64,000 nucleotides of DNA, taken from the NCBI RefSeq assembly GCF_037023745.1, contig NZ_CP146101.1, positions 2,410,001 to 2,474,000 on the forward strand, read 5' to 3'. The position numbers were made by a program, and so were the translations under genes. Source of the DNA: Streptomyces sp. SCSIO 30461 (GTDB taxonomy: Bacteria; Actinomycetota; Actinomycetes; Streptomycetales; Streptomycetaceae). Below the pieces are notes generated by a model. The model was given only the letters and a program-made list of their open reading frames with translations, ran no database searches and was not told the DNA's origin. Positions 33,391 to 42,176 of this stretch are shown here, piece after piece. Position 1 is the stretch's first letter. Each line of letters opens with the position of its first letter.

Positions 33391-35022
33391 TCACTCACCC
33401 GTACCGTGCGGGGCGTTTGCATCTCCGCGCCTCCCGCCGGAAGCCGGCTTCTGATTGCCTTGCCCCGTGCCGGTGCCCGTCCAGAGGAGTACGGCGGTTA
33501 TCCCGCAGAATGCCGCGCCGACACCGACGCCGAGCCGACTGCCGTCGATGAAGTCCTGTCTCGCCGCACTCACGATCTCCTCGCGTTGGGCGGGCGTGGG
33601 TGCGGGAAGCGGCCTTCGGGGGCTGACCTCGGCCGTGTAGGCGTAGGGGTCGGCCTCGTCGACGATCTGGCTGACGACTGCCCGGCGAACTGCGGCCTCG
33701 GGGATCGCCTCGCGCAGGGACGCGTCGAGTGTGCTGCCCACCCAGGTCGCCAGGATGGTGCCGGTGACCGCGAATCCGAAGGTGGTGCCGACGGCCCGCT
33801 GGGCGCTCATGATGCCCGACCCCATCCCGGCCCGGTCCGCTGGCGTTGCGGTCATGGCCAAGGTGGTGATCGGCGCGACGACCAAAGCCCCACCCGCGCC
33901 CGTGAGCAAGAGACCCGCTGCGACTACGGAAGCCGAGATGGGCATGCCCAGGGCGATGGTCGTGAGCCCCACGAACAGGAGGGGCTGCCCGATCCTGGCG
34001 ACCGGCAGGGGACCGAATTGCTGGGCAAGGCGACCGGCGATCGGTGACAACACCATCAAGCTCAGGGCTGACGGCAGGATCAGCAGCCCGGTCAGTTCCG
34101 GTGAGTAGCGCTCGATGTTCTGGAAGTACTGCGTGATGATCAACAGCATTCCGTACACGCCGAAGAATGCTGAGAAGATCGTGACCATGGACACGGCATA
34201 GATCCGGTTGCCAAAGAGCCTGACATCCATCATCGGGCTGGGCATCCGGAACTCGTACCAGGCGAAGACTGCCAAGCAGGTCGCGCCGATGGTCAGCAGG
34301 GTCAGGATCAGTGTCGACCCCCAGCCATCCTCCTGGCCCTGGATGATCCCATAGGACAGTGATCCCATGGCCGCGATGAAGAGGAGCTGGCCACCCCAGT
34401 CGAATCCGCGCTGACGCTCTCCGCGGGACTCGGTGACACGCCAGAACGTCAGAGCCAGTACGAGCACGGCAATGGGTGCGTTGATCACGAAGACGGCCCG
34501 CCAGCTGAGGGTCTCCGTCAGGACACCACCGACCGTGGGTCCCAGAACGCCGGCTACGTTCGCCACGCCCATCCACAAACCGATGGCCTTCGCCCGCTCG
34601 CCCTTCTGGGGGAAGGCCGCGCTCACCAGGGCGAGCGATGTCACGCTCAGTGTCGCGGCAGCGACCCCCTGTAGCGCCCGGGCGAGGGTCAGGCCGGTGA
34701 GGCTTGGGGCCAGACCTGCCGCTAGGGAGGTGAGGGTGAACGCGGTGAGACTCAGGATGAACAGGCGTTTTCGCCCGAAGCGATCGGCCGCGGTGGCTCC
34801 GGCCATGATGAAGGTGGCCATCCCGATGGTGTACGCGGTGACCACCCACTGCAGGCCGGACTCACCTACACCGAAATCCCGCTGGATCTCCGGCAGTGCC
34901 ACATTCGCGATCACCCCGTCGAGGAGCACCATGAACAGACCGATCCCGGTGGCTACCAGCGTCGCCACCTGATCTCGCGTCCACGGAGTACGCGCCTGTT
35001 TCCGTTGGTAACGCACCATCAC
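33391..35022 (-). CDS. MFS drug exporter, DHA2 family
   Basis: A 543-residue, 14-helix exporter. LLDGVIANVALPEIQ in helix 1, AGATAADRFGRKRLF (motif A) and GVANVAGVLGPTVGGVLTE (motif C) mark the family. Before the last helix lies a long extracytoplasmic loop containing AVRRAVVSQIVDEADPYAY, which is closely matched in the exporter at 42393-43946, so the two are paralogues. GC content is lower and codon use looser than in the left half of the window, suggesting separate arrival. Start ATG 35022 or 35019. The 154-bp gap to UDP-glucose dehydrogenase shows nothing recognisable. Substrate unknown. Confidence 0.85.
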   Translation of the reverse strand: MMVRYQRKQARTPWTRDQVATLVATGIGLFMVLLDGVIANVALPEIQRDFGVGESGLQWVVTAYTIGMATFIMAGATAADRFGRKRLFILSLTAFTLTSLAAGLAPSLTGLTLARALQGVAAATLSVTSLALVSAAFPQKGERAKAIGLWMGVANVAGVLGPTVGGVLTETLSWRAVFVINAPIAVLVLALTFWRVTESRGERQRGFDWGGQLLFIAAMGSLSYGIIQGQEDGWGSTLILTLLTIGATCLAVFAWYEFRMPSPMMDVRLFGNRIYAVSMVTIFSAFFGVYGMLLIITQYFQNIERYSPELTGLLILPSALSLMVLSPIAGRLAQQFGPLPVARIGQPLLFVGLTTIALGMPISASVVAAGLLLTGAGGALVVAPITTLAMTATPADRAGMGSGIMSAQRAVGTTFGFAVTGTILATWVGSTLDASLREAIPEAAVRRAVVSQIVDEADPYAYTAEVSPRRPLPAPTPAQREEIVSAARQDFIDGSRLGVGVGAAFCGITAVLLWTGTGTGQGNQKPASGGRRGDANAPHGTGE

Positions 35023-35259
35023 ATCTTATTGATCGGAAACTCATGGGGTTCGCGTCCAGGATGTGGCGGACCTGTGGGCCGCCTATGCCGTCTCACTCTG
35101 ATTGAACCTCTTTCATCCTGTGCTGGAGGGTGAAATGGGCTGGTCAGCGGGTGTGGTGACGGGGCAGGGACCCTCGGGCCCCGCCCCGAGGCCGGGTAGT
35201 TAGCCTGTTCGTGCTGGTGGCGGGGGGCTGAGGTCCAGGCTGTGGCTGCATAGAGGCCG

Positions 35260-35395
35260 GGGCCGAGCTTGTGGATGAGACCGGTGTTGTCCCATCGGGA
35301 CAGTTGCTCACCCTCGCCCGTCTGCGGATGGGACACACCTACGCCCAGCTCGCCGCGGGGTTCGGCGTCGGCACCACGGCAGCCCTTAGGCAGGG
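35260..35395 (+). mobile_element. N-terminal relic of an IS5-type transposase
   Basis: About 40 codons, DETGVVPSGQLLTLARLRMG then HTYAQLAAGFGVGTTA, match the helix-turn-helix region of actinobacterial DDE (Tnp_4/IS5) transposases. The frame runs straight into unrelated IS1380 sequence. The 240 bp between this relic and the upstream exporter gene contain nothing recognisable. Confidence 0.55.
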
Positions 35396-35398
35396 GCC

Positions 35399-35954
35399 GT
35401 GCCGCCGGCGGAGACGATCCGCAAGACCGGACTTGAATCAGGCGATATCCACCGCGCTCGCCCCGTGGCGCAAGCCGCGGGCGGTTCACGGCCCGGGGAA
35501 GGTCCTCCTGGACGTCGCCCTCGCGGTCGCGCTGGGCGGGGACTGCCTGGGGGCGTGGGCATGCTGCGTGCGGAGCCGGACGCGTTCGGGCCGATGGCCT
35601 CCGATCCGGAGGTCTCCCGGCTCATCGACACGCTCGCCCAAGGCGGGGAGCGGGCCCTGACCGCGCTGCGCAGGGCCCGGTCCGGAGTACGCGAACACGT
35701 ATGGAAGCTGGCTGGTGACGCGGCGCGATCGTCCAGATCGCCCTGGACCTGCTGGCCTGGATGCCGATGCTCGCCCTCACCGGCCATGCCCGCCTCTGGG
35801 GCCCGCCGCCTGCGGCTTCGTCTCTTCTCCGCCGCCGCCCAGCTCATCACCACCGGGCGACGCCGCATCCTCCGTCTCGCGGGGCACTGGCCCCCGGACC
35901 GACGTGATCACCGAAGCCCTGCAACGACTCACGGCCCTACCGAACCCCGGCTGA
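35399..35954 (+). pseudogene. Broken IS1380-family transposase
   Basis: Pieces of one IS1380 transposase lie in order across shifting frames. They are ETIRKTG at the start, LNQAISTALAPWRKPRAV and GKVLLDVALAVALGGDCL (second frame), then MLRAEPDAFGPMASDPEVSR and RARSGVREHVWKLAG (first frame). A jump then leads to IVQIALDLLAWMPMLALTGH, LRLRLFSAAAQLITTGRRRI and finally TDVITEALQRLTALPNPG. The central catalytic region of about 250 residues is missing, and at least three frame changes are needed. It joins directly to an IS5 relic on its left. The terminal inverted repeats were not found. Confidence 0.7.
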
Positions 35955-36082
35955 CCAGCAGCATCCCGTCCCCACGAGCAGCACCACCCGACCGGAGCGG
36001 TGGAACCCGGCGCCCACCCGACGCGATAGCCGGGCAATCAGCCTGCCCACCTGCACGAGCCTCCGCCCCGAACGAGCCGAAA

Positions 36083-36108
36083 GGGTCCGTCAGCAAGCTG
36101 ACGGACCC
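36083..36108 (-). terminator. Hairpin terminator after the methyltransferase gene
   Basis: A perfect 12-bp stem (GGGTCCGTCAGC at 36083-36094, GCTGACGGACCC at 36097-36108) with a 2-nt loop, flanked by AAA on the left and 17 bp after the stop of the minus-strand methyltransferase gene. It can act in either direction. Confidence 0.75.
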
Positions 36109-36124
36109 TCATGCAAGATCGAGG

Positions 36125-36904
36125 TCAGGGTGCAGCGAAAGCAGGCTTTCGGGCCACGAGCCATGTGCTGACCGGCCACAGCGGGTTGTTGCGTACCGCA
36201 GCCCAGTGCAACGGGTGCCAGCGCGATGCGGGGACCGGCCGAAAGCGCAGCCCCAGGCCGGTGATCGGGATGAGGGTGAGGTTTCCCCAGCCACCGACCT
36301 CGACGGGCTCCGCGATGTCCTTGCACAGCAGGCGGAGTCCGTCCGGCGTGAACCTCCAGAAGTCGCCGGGTGCATAGTGAATGGAGTTGAAGAAGCACGT
36401 CGTGTGGATGATGTAGCCGCCAGGCCGCGCCACTCGGACACTCTCACGGACGGCGACGAACGGGTCGCCTGCCACATGTTCCAGAACCTGATCGCTGAGC
36501 ACCACATCGAAACTGTCATCGGTCATCGGCAGCGAGAGGATATTGAATTCCGGATAGTCGGCTTTCGTGATGCCGGCGGCACTGAGACCTAGCTGGTGAG
36601 CCAGCTGCAACGAATCCCCGATGGCCAGCACAGACATCCCGGCAGCATCGTGCTGGTCGCTGACGTCGGCGATCACGGACCTCAACCGCTTGTACATGCT
36701 GTATCGGGTAATATGCGGCATACTTGCGGTTCGCGAGCTACCGCGAGTCTTTGCCGGCTTGCTGTTTCTGGCGCTGGCCAAGACGAGGACCCCCTTGACA
36801 TGTGCGATGCGATTGGGGTTTTCCTTGGTGGGCGGCAACCGGACCCACGGGATGTGGTTCGCGCTGCGTGAGTTCGTCCTTGACGGCAAGCTGACAGTCG
36901 ACAT
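36125..36904 (-). CDS. Class I SAM-dependent methyltransferase (type 11)
   Basis: Predicted small-molecule or glycan methyltransferase. The recognisable part runs from MPHITRYSMYKRLRSVI through VLAIGDSLQLAHQLGL (a weak motif I with GDS in place of GxGxG), SFDVVLSDQVLEHVAGDPFV, VRVARPGGYIIHTTCFFNSI and HYAPGDFWRFTPDGLRLLC. This subgroup is common in polysaccharide and natural-product loci. The start is uncertain: ATG 36904 is used here, ATG 36721 would give a 198-residue protein, and none has a ribosome site. Base composition is AT-richer than the window average. The gene stands alone between IS relics. Confidence 0.65.
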   Translation of the reverse strand: MSTVSLPSRTNSRSANHIPWVRLPPTKENPNRIAHVKGVLVLASARNSKPAKTRGSSRTASMPHITRYSMYKRLRSVIADVSDQHDAAGMSVLAIGDSLQLAHQLGLSAAGITKADYPEFNILSLPMTDDSFDVVLSDQVLEHVAGDPFVAVRESVRVARPGGYIIHTTCFFNSIHYAPGDFWRFTPDGLRLLCKDIAEPVEVGGWGNLTLIPITGLGLRFRPVPASRWHPLHWAAVRNNPLWPVSTWLVARKPAFAAP

Positions 36905-36998
36905 TATTCGATGCGGCAAAGTTCGGCAGTTTCGTACTCCATTGATTACTGCTTTGAAGTGCCGACCGCAATGCCGTAGAACTTCGATAGATGCTCGT

Positions 36999-37004
36999 AT
37001 TATA
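36999..37004 (-). promoter_or_regulatory. -10 element for the methyltransferase gene
   Basis: TATAAT on the minus strand (37004 to 36999), inside the AT-rich run around TTATATGTTAC, is a perfect -10 hexamer pointing at the methyltransferase gene. No matching -35 box is evident. Confidence 0.35.
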
Positions 37005-37195
37005 TGTTACAGCCTCAGCCCGGATCCGTCGGCCAGGGAACTTGATCAAGCCCTGGGTCTGCGCTGGTCAGCGGAGTCCGAGAGCTACAGCCGGAGATCT
37101 TGAGGGTTGCTGATCGGTGGGGTCGGTTGGCAGGGCTGTTTCAAAGTCCTGCCGGGCGGGTGAAGATGCTGGTCACGGCGTGGTGACGATGTACT

Positions 37196-37600
37196 TGAGG
37201 ACCGCTACGAACAGATCGGGGCTCCCGTTGTGGACGGATGGCCTTGCCAGTCGCCGTTCAGAACCGGAGCCCCGATGTGCCGTCAGTCTGCCACCGTATG
37301 TCTCGTCAAGTCGCCTTCGATGGCAGTGTGTTCGGGGATGTCGCTGGCTGAACGGCTGGTCAGACTTCCGGCCCCGCGCCATCGCCGGGGAGTACGTCAC
37401 CCCTTCGTGGCGGTGCTGCTGACGCTGGCGTCCGCCGTGGTGGCGGGCGCGCGGTCGTACGCGGCGATCGGGCAGTGGGCTCGCAGTGCGCCGCAGGGGA
37501 CACTGGCCCGGCTTGGCGCACGTCTGCTGACCTCACTGAACGCACGGATCGCACCGGGCGGGTCGACGATCCGGCGGATCGTTTCCACCGTCGATCGCGA
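37196..37600 (+). mobile_element. ISAs1-family transposase N-terminal relic, copy 1
   Basis: Starting at TGAGGACCGCTACG, this stretch encodes MSLAERLVRLPAPRHRRGVR, HPFVAVLLTLASAVVAGARS, YAAIGQWARSAPQGTLARLG and GSTIRRIV. This is the N-terminal H-repeat-associated domain of ISAs1 transposases, after which homology stops. Bases 37196-37513 are repeated almost exactly at 41704-42022. The catalytic domain is absent, so it is inactive. From 37600 to 37815 I see nothing recognisable, and between 36905 and 37195 only the promoter-like sequence noted separately. Confidence 0.75.
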
Positions 37601-37815
37601 GAACGACGGAGCCCCGGCCCTGCGGCTCCTCCCGGCGCGGTCCGCGCATGTGGGCCGGGATCCGTCGAACCGGGTCACGCACTCCGCAGAGCAGCCGCAC
37701 AAGCCCTGCCCGACCATCCGGCAACCTCCCAGGACAGAAAACCGAAAGCTTCGAGAGTCACCCAGTGGCCCCTTTCGGGCTCACCTCGGCGATCCCCATC
37801 TTCCTGCTGCCCGCC

Positions 37816-38472
37816 TTACCCGGCGTGGACCCCGTCGAGGGGGCGGGGACCCACGTCGAACGCGGTGCCGGCCGGTTCGAGGGGCGTGGCCTTCCCGGTC
37901 AGGAGGGCGAAGGCGGAGTCCAGGCAGGCGGCGGCGCGTGCGGGGTCGGGGTCGGCCTTGCGGATGATCTGCACGCCCTGGATCAGGGTGAGCAGGAGCC
38001 GTGCGCCGCTGTGCGGGGTGATCGCCGTGGAGAGTTCGCCGTCGTGCGCGGCGCGTTCGAGCTGCCGAGTGAACGCCTGCTCGGCGAGGCTCAGGCTGCG
38101 CTGTGCGAGGCGTGCGACCTCGCCGTCGTGAGGGAGCAGTTCGGCGATGCTGTTGACGCTGAAGCACCCTGCGGGGCCGCAGACCTCGTCCGTAGCGAGC
38201 AGTCGCCCGAGGAGATCGCGCAGCTGACCGAGGGCGGGGCCGTCCGCGTCGAGGGCGGTGGCGAGTAGGGCGTCCTGGCGGTCCAGGTAGCGGGTCAGCG
38301 CGCGCACGAACAGCTGGTGTTTGTCGCCGAAGGCCGCGTAGATGGAGCTGCGTCCCAGGCCGAGATCCTCCACCAGGTCGCTCATGGCTGTGGCCTCGTA
38401 GCCCTTGCGCCAGAAGAGGAGAATCGCGCGGTCCAGGATCGCTTCTTCGTCGAACGTGCGTGGTCTGGCCAT
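37816..38472 (-). CDS. TetR-family regulator
   Basis: A 218-residue repressor with the helix-turn-helix ATAMSDLVEDLGLGRSSIYAAFGDKHQLF near 27-55 and a TetR_C-type ligand domain containing CGPAGCFSVNSIAELLPHD. This C-terminal type is common in repressors responding to quinones or other electrophiles. It is divergent from the DsbA-family and quinone-oxidoreductase genes, and a long dyad in the 142-bp gap between them is its probable operator, so it is expected to repress that pair and itself. It begins MARPRTFDEEAIL at 38472, the normal family start. Confidence 0.87.
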   Translation of the reverse strand: MARPRTFDEEAILDRAILLFWRKGYEATAMSDLVEDLGLGRSSIYAAFGDKHQLFVRALTRYLDRQDALLATALDADGPALGQLRDLLGRLLATDEVCGPAGCFSVNSIAELLPHDGEVARLAQRSLSLAEQAFTRQLERAAHDGELSTAITPHSGARLLLTLIQGVQIIRKADPDPARAAACLDSAFALLTGKATPLEPAGTAFDVGPRPLDGVHAG

Positions 38473-38515
38473 GGCTCCACCGTAGCGAACGGGGCGCGAC
38501 GAGGCAGCAAGTATT

Positions 38516-38559
38516 GGACCGTCCGTTTCATAAGTGCTAAGTTACGGAACGATCGGTCC
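38516..38559. promoter_or_regulatory. Divergent operator for TetR and the DsbA/oxidoreductase genes
   Basis: GGACCGTCCGTTTC (38516-38529) and GGAACGATCGGTCC (38546-38559) form an inverted repeat (11 of 14 positions complementary) around 16 AT-rich bp. It is centrally placed between the divergent regulator and DsbA-family genes, the classic layout for a TetR autorepressor. Confidence 0.6.
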
Positions 38560-38614
38560 CGAACTGTCGGAGAGGCAGGGGTGGGCGACCCGTAGGAATC
38601 TTGTCAGGAGCAAC

Positions 38615-39256
38615 GTGAAAGTCGAGATCTACTCAGACCTGGTGTGCCCGTGGTGCTACATCGGAAAGCGCCGGTTCGAGCAGGCCTTGGCCGCCTTCCC
38701 CGGCGCCGACCAAGTCGAGGTCGTCTACCGTCCGTTCCAGCTCAACCCCGATGCCCCCGAGACGACGGAGCCCTCCGCTCAGGTCTACGAACGCAAGTTC
38801 GGGCGCCCGGCGGACACCATCTTCGGCCCCCTCACCCAGGCCGCCGCCGCCGAAGGCCTCACCTTCCGCCTGGAGGAGGCCCTCGCCACCAACACCTTCC
38901 AGGCACACCGGCTGCTCTGGCACGCCGCGCGCCACACACGCCAGGTGGAGGTGAAGGAGGGTCTGCTGGCCCACTACTTCACCAACGGCGGCGACCTCGG
39001 CGACCGCACCACCCTCGCGGACGTCGCCGCGGCGGCCGGACTCGACCGCGACGCCGCACTGGCCTTCCTCGCCTCCCGGGAGGGCACCGAAGAGGTCCGC
39101 GCCGAGCTGGCCCAGGCGGTGGAGGTGGGTGTCACCGCTGTGCCGACCTTCGTCTTCGACGGCAAGGTCGTGCTCCAGGGAGCGCAGAGCCCGGAACTGA
39201 TCCTCGAAGTCCTCACCAAGGTCGCCGACGGAACGATCTCGGCCGCCACCGTCTAG
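38615..39256 (+). CDS. DsbA-family (FrnE-like) thiol oxidoreductase
   Basis: A 213-residue thioredoxin-fold protein of the FrnE/2-hydroxychromene-2-carboxylate isomerase group. The redox motif CPWC is in SDLVCPWCYIGKRRFEQAL near 8-26, the helical insertion follows, and the cis-Pro segment is GVTAVPTFVFDGK near 173. There is no signal peptide, so it acts in the cytosol. GTG 38615 follows CAGGAG (38605-38610). The quinone oxidoreductase follows 93 bp later, and both are probably controlled by the divergent TetR protein. A role in disulphide or electrophile stress is plausible; FrnE homologues also occur in polyketide clusters. Confidence 0.87.
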   Translation: MKVEIYSDLVCPWCYIGKRRFEQALAAFPGADQVEVVYRPFQLNPDAPETTEPSAQVYERKFGRPADTIFGPLTQAAAAEGLTFRLEEALATNTFQAHRLLWHAARHTRQVEVKEGLLAHYFTNGGDLGDRTTLADVAAAAGLDRDAALAFLASREGTEEVRAELAQAVEVGVTAVPTFVFDGKVVLQGAQSPELILEVLTKVADGTISAATV

Positions 39257-39349
39257 CAGCACCCCGACCCGCCTCGACGCCACGTCCCGGGGTACGGCAC
39301 CACCGCCATGGGCTCGGCACCACCCAAAGTAATGATCAAGGAGTTCGCC

Positions 39350-40285
39350 ATGAAGGCAGCGGTCATCAACCAGTACGGCCCGATCGACGACGTCGTGACG
39401 GTCACCGAGGTCCCCACACCCTCCGTCGGCCCGCGCGACGTGCTGATCAAGGCCCGGGCGGCCGGCGTCAACCCGGTCGACCACCTGATCATCAAGGGCT
39501 TCATGCGCGCTGGCGACCTCACCCAACCCCTGGTCATCGGCAACGAACTCGCGGGCATGGTGGCCGAGACCGGCGCGGAGGTGACCGGGTTCGCCGTCGG
39601 CGACGAGGTCTTCGCCCGGGTCGACCCTCGCATCGGCGGGGCCTTCGCCGAGTACGTCGCCGTGGACCAGTCCCTGGTCGCCGCCAAGCCGCAGGCCCTC
39701 TCGTTCGAGGAAGCGGCCTCGCTGCCCCTGGCCGGCCTCACCGCCTGGCAGGCACTGACCGAGCAGGCGCAAGTCGGGCCGGCCACCCGCGTCCTGATCC
39801 ACGGCGGCGCCGGCGGCGTGGGCTCCGTCGCGGTCCAGCTCGCCAAGCACCTCGGCGCCGAGGTCGTGGCCACCGCGGGCGCCGACAGCATCGAACTCGT
39901 CCGCCGCCTGGGCGCCGACCAGGTCATCGACTACCGCGCCGAGAACTTCGACGAGATCCTCTCCGACATCGACGTCGTCTTCGACACCATCGGCGGGCCG
40001 ACCCAGGACCGCTCCTTCCGGGTCCTCAAGCCCGGCGGAACGCTCGTCTCGATCGTCCCCATCACCGACATCGAGGCCAAGAAGACCGAGTGGAACGTCG
40101 ACGCCCGCACCTTCTACATGCGCCCGCACGGCGAGCAGCTGGCCCACCTGGCCGACCTGGTGACCTCCGGCAAGCTCCAGCCACTGCTGGAGACGACCTT
40201 CCCCCTCGCCGAGACCGCCGACGCCCTGCGCAAGGTGGAACGCGGCGGCGCCCGCGGCAAGACCGTCATCCGCATCCCAGCCTGA
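39350..40285 (+). CDS. NADPH-dependent quinone oxidoreductase (zinc-free MDR)
   Basis: A 311-residue medium-chain reductase of the zeta-crystallin/quinone oxidoreductase type. The GroES-like N-terminal half has VNPVDHLIIKG and GNELAGMVAETG, and the zinc-ligand cysteines are absent. The nucleotide site is VLIHGGAGGVGSVAVQLAKH near 146-165. It should reduce quinones or alpha,beta-unsaturated carbonyls. ATG 39350 follows AAGGAG at good distance. Its pairing with a FrnE-like protein behind a TetR repressor suggests an electrophile-response module. Confidence 0.88.
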   Translation: MKAAVINQYGPIDDVVTVTEVPTPSVGPRDVLIKARAAGVNPVDHLIIKGFMRAGDLTQPLVIGNELAGMVAETGAEVTGFAVGDEVFARVDPRIGGAFAEYVAVDQSLVAAKPQALSFEEAASLPLAGLTAWQALTEQAQVGPATRVLIHGGAGGVGSVAVQLAKHLGAEVVATAGADSIELVRRLGADQVIDYRAENFDEILSDIDVVFDTIGGPTQDRSFRVLKPGGTLVSIVPITDIEAKKTEWNVDARTFYMRPHGEQLAHLADLVTSGKLQPLLETTFPLAETADALRKVERGGARGKTVIRIPA

Positions 40286-40299
40286 CCCGCGCCCGAACA

Positions 40300-40430
40300 G
40301 GGGCGAGCAGTGGCGAGCAGCCCGCGTACGTAGTCACGCATGCGGCGGCGGAGCTCGACTCGGCCGACCGGTGTCCGATAGTCAGGAAGAAGTCGTCCAG
40401 TTCGAGGTCCCACTACTCGGCTGCATACTC
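40300..40430 (-). mobile_element. Relic of an IS701-type transposase N-terminus
   Basis: On the minus strand, WDLELDDFFLTIGHRS in one frame and GRVELRRRMRDYVRGLLA in another together resemble the first 40 or so residues of IS701-type transposases. At least one frame change is needed and the rest of the element is missing. The remaining part of the 312-bp gap between the oxidoreductase and esterase genes shows nothing. Confidence 0.45.
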
Positions 40431-40597
40431 GGTGATCACTCTCGGTGGTTGCCTCGCCGCTGCCATTACCTGCGACGTTGTCGTACGCCCGAGGAGCGGT
40501 CTCCGTGAGACCGACCCCGCACGATCGAAGTCCCGCCGCACTCCCGCCACCCGGCGAAAGAGAACACCCTGATGCGGGGCCCCTCGCGGTTGGGGCG

Positions 40598-41680
40598 TCA
40601 ATTCCTTTCGCTCAGGTGTGTGCGGATCGCTTCCGCTGCGCGTAGGGCGGCGGCCCGGAAGCGGGGGCCCAAGGCGTAGAAGTTCAGGTACCCGTGAATG
40701 AGGTCGTCCATCCGGTCCAGGGTCACTGTTGCCCCGGCTTTCTCCAGGGCGGTCGCGTACGCCTCCCCTTCGTCGCGCAGGGGATCGAAGCCCGCGACGA
40801 AGACATGGGCGGCGGCGATCCCGGGGGAAGCCTCCCCGAGCAGCGGGGACAGCCGGGGATCGGAGCGGTCGGCGGAGGCTGGCGCGTAGTGGTTCTCGAA
40901 CCACTTGATGTCGTCGTCGGTCAGCATGAAGCCGTTCGCGAGCCGTTCACGGGAGGGATAGCGCCGAGTGAGGTCGGTGGCCGGATAGAACAGGAACTGG
41001 TGTGAGGGGCGGGGGCCCTGCCGTTTCATCACGGCCTGGGAAACGGCTGCCGCGAGGTTGCCTCCGGCGCTGTCGCCGCCCACGGCAATCCGCTGGGGAT
41101 CGACGCCCAGCTCGGCGGCGTGGGCGTGGGCGTGCTCGAAGGCGGCGAGTGCGTCGTTGAAGGGGGCCGGGAAGGGGTGCTCCGGGGCCAGCCGGTAATC
41201 GACGGACAGCACGCGCACCCCGGCGTGGTGGGCAAGGAAGCGCGTCAGGGGAGCGTATTCGGCACGACTGCCGATGACCCAGCCGCCGCCGTGGAAGAAC
41301 ACCAGCAACGGGGAGGGGGCGGGGTAGCCCGCGGGAGTGTGGAGGGTGGCGAGGATCTCGCCGTCCGGGGTATCGATCTGGATGTCGCGGTCGATGACGG
41401 TGCCGTAGTGGGGCCCGGCGAGGATGTGCTGATGGCTCCGGACGGCTTCGCGGGTCTTGTCCGGGGAGTCGCCGACCACCAGGCGGACGGTGCCCTGCCG
41501 TTTGTTCAGCGCGATCAGGAGTTGGGCGTCGAGGGCGAGTTCCCGGCCGTCGATCCGCACGGCAGGGCCGGCGATTCGGCGCTTGACGCCCTCCGGCAGC
41601 CGGAACAGCAGGCGGAGGACTCCCTTGCGGAGTCGGGTCGCCGGGGAAGCGTCGACGGAGCGGCTCGATAGTTGAGGCAT
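40598..41680 (-). CDS. Alpha/beta-hydrolase esterase (hormone-sensitive lipase family)
   Basis: A 360-residue esterase. The oxyanion-hole motif HGGGWVIG, the nucleophile elbow GDSAGGNLAAA, the catalytic Asp in FDPLRDEG and the His in DDLIHGYLNFY give a complete catalytic set. VDYRLAPEHPFPAP is the family signature. There is no signal peptide. ATG 41680 (MPQLSSRSVD) was chosen; the frame continues 139 codons upstream only through inverted ISAs1 relic sequence. It is convergent with the oxidoreductase gene and lies within the block bounded by the two ISAs1 fragments. The substrate (short-chain esters or lactones) is unknown. Confidence 0.87.
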   Translation of the reverse strand: MPQLSSRSVDASPATRLRKGVLRLLFRLPEGVKRRIAGPAVRIDGRELALDAQLLIALNKRQGTVRLVVGDSPDKTREAVRSHQHILAGPHYGTVIDRDIQIDTPDGEILATLHTPAGYPAPSPLLVFFHGGGWVIGSRAEYAPLTRFLAHHAGVRVLSVDYRLAPEHPFPAPFNDALAAFEHAHAHAAELGVDPQRIAVGGDSAGGNLAAAVSQAVMKRQGPRPSHQFLFYPATDLTRRYPSRERLANGFMLTDDDIKWFENHYAPASADRSDPRLSPLLGEASPGIAAAHVFVAGFDPLRDEGEAYATALEKAGATVTLDRMDDLIHGYLNFYALGPRFRAAALRAAEAIRTHLSERN

Positions 41681-41703
41681 GGTGCTGTTCCTTCTACGGT
41701 GAA

Positions 41704-42022
41704 TGAGGACCGCTACGAACAGATCGGGGCTCTCGTTGTGGACGGATGGCCTTGCCAGTCGCCGTTCAGAACCGGAGCCCCGATGTGCCGTCAGTCTGCC
41801 ACCGTATGTCTCGTCAAGTCGCCTTCGATGGAAGTGTGTTCGGGGATGTCGCTGGCTGAACGGCTGGTCAGACTTCCGGCCCCGCGCCATCGCCGGGGAG
41901 TACGTCACCCCTTCGTGGCGGTGCTGCTGATCGCTGGCGTCCGCCGTGGTGGCGGGCGCGCGGTCGTACGCGGCGATCGGGCAGTGGGCTCGGAGTGCGC
42001 CGCAGGGGACACTGGCCCGGCT
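41704..42022 (+). mobile_element. ISAs1-family transposase N-terminal relic, copy 2
   Basis: This 319-bp stretch is nearly identical to 37196-37513, in the same orientation. It differs by a few substitutions and one inserted base (GCTGATCGCTGG against GCTGACGCTGG), which breaks the reading frame inside the relic. The match ends abruptly at 42022 (CCCGGCT), beyond which copy 1 still continues as transposase. Between 42023 and 42176 nothing else is recognisable. Confidence 0.75.
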
Positions 42023-42176
42023 AAGGGCTGTCCCTGCGAAACTCCTCCGGATACGGAGACTTCCGTCCCATCTGGACATCCCTTCCTGGACCAACAAGAT
42101 CCATTCTCAGGGTGTCCACTCCGCGGCGAGAACCTCAGACCAAGTTTCACCTTGGGGCCAGGGCACGGAAACGGAA

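Noticed and set aside
35019..35489. A 156-codon minus-strand frame upstream of the exporter gene
   Set aside because: It overlaps the exporter start and the transposase relics, is Pro/Arg-rich, and shows no family.
38644..40572. A 642-codon plus-strand frame across the DsbA-family and oxidoreductase genes
   Set aside because: It overlaps two well-recognised genes in another frame and consists of Arg/Gly/Pro-rich sequence without a fold.
41681..42097. A 139-codon N-terminal extension of the esterase
   Set aside because: The extra codons translate the inverted ISAs1 relic and intergenic DNA; esterase homology begins at ATG 41680.
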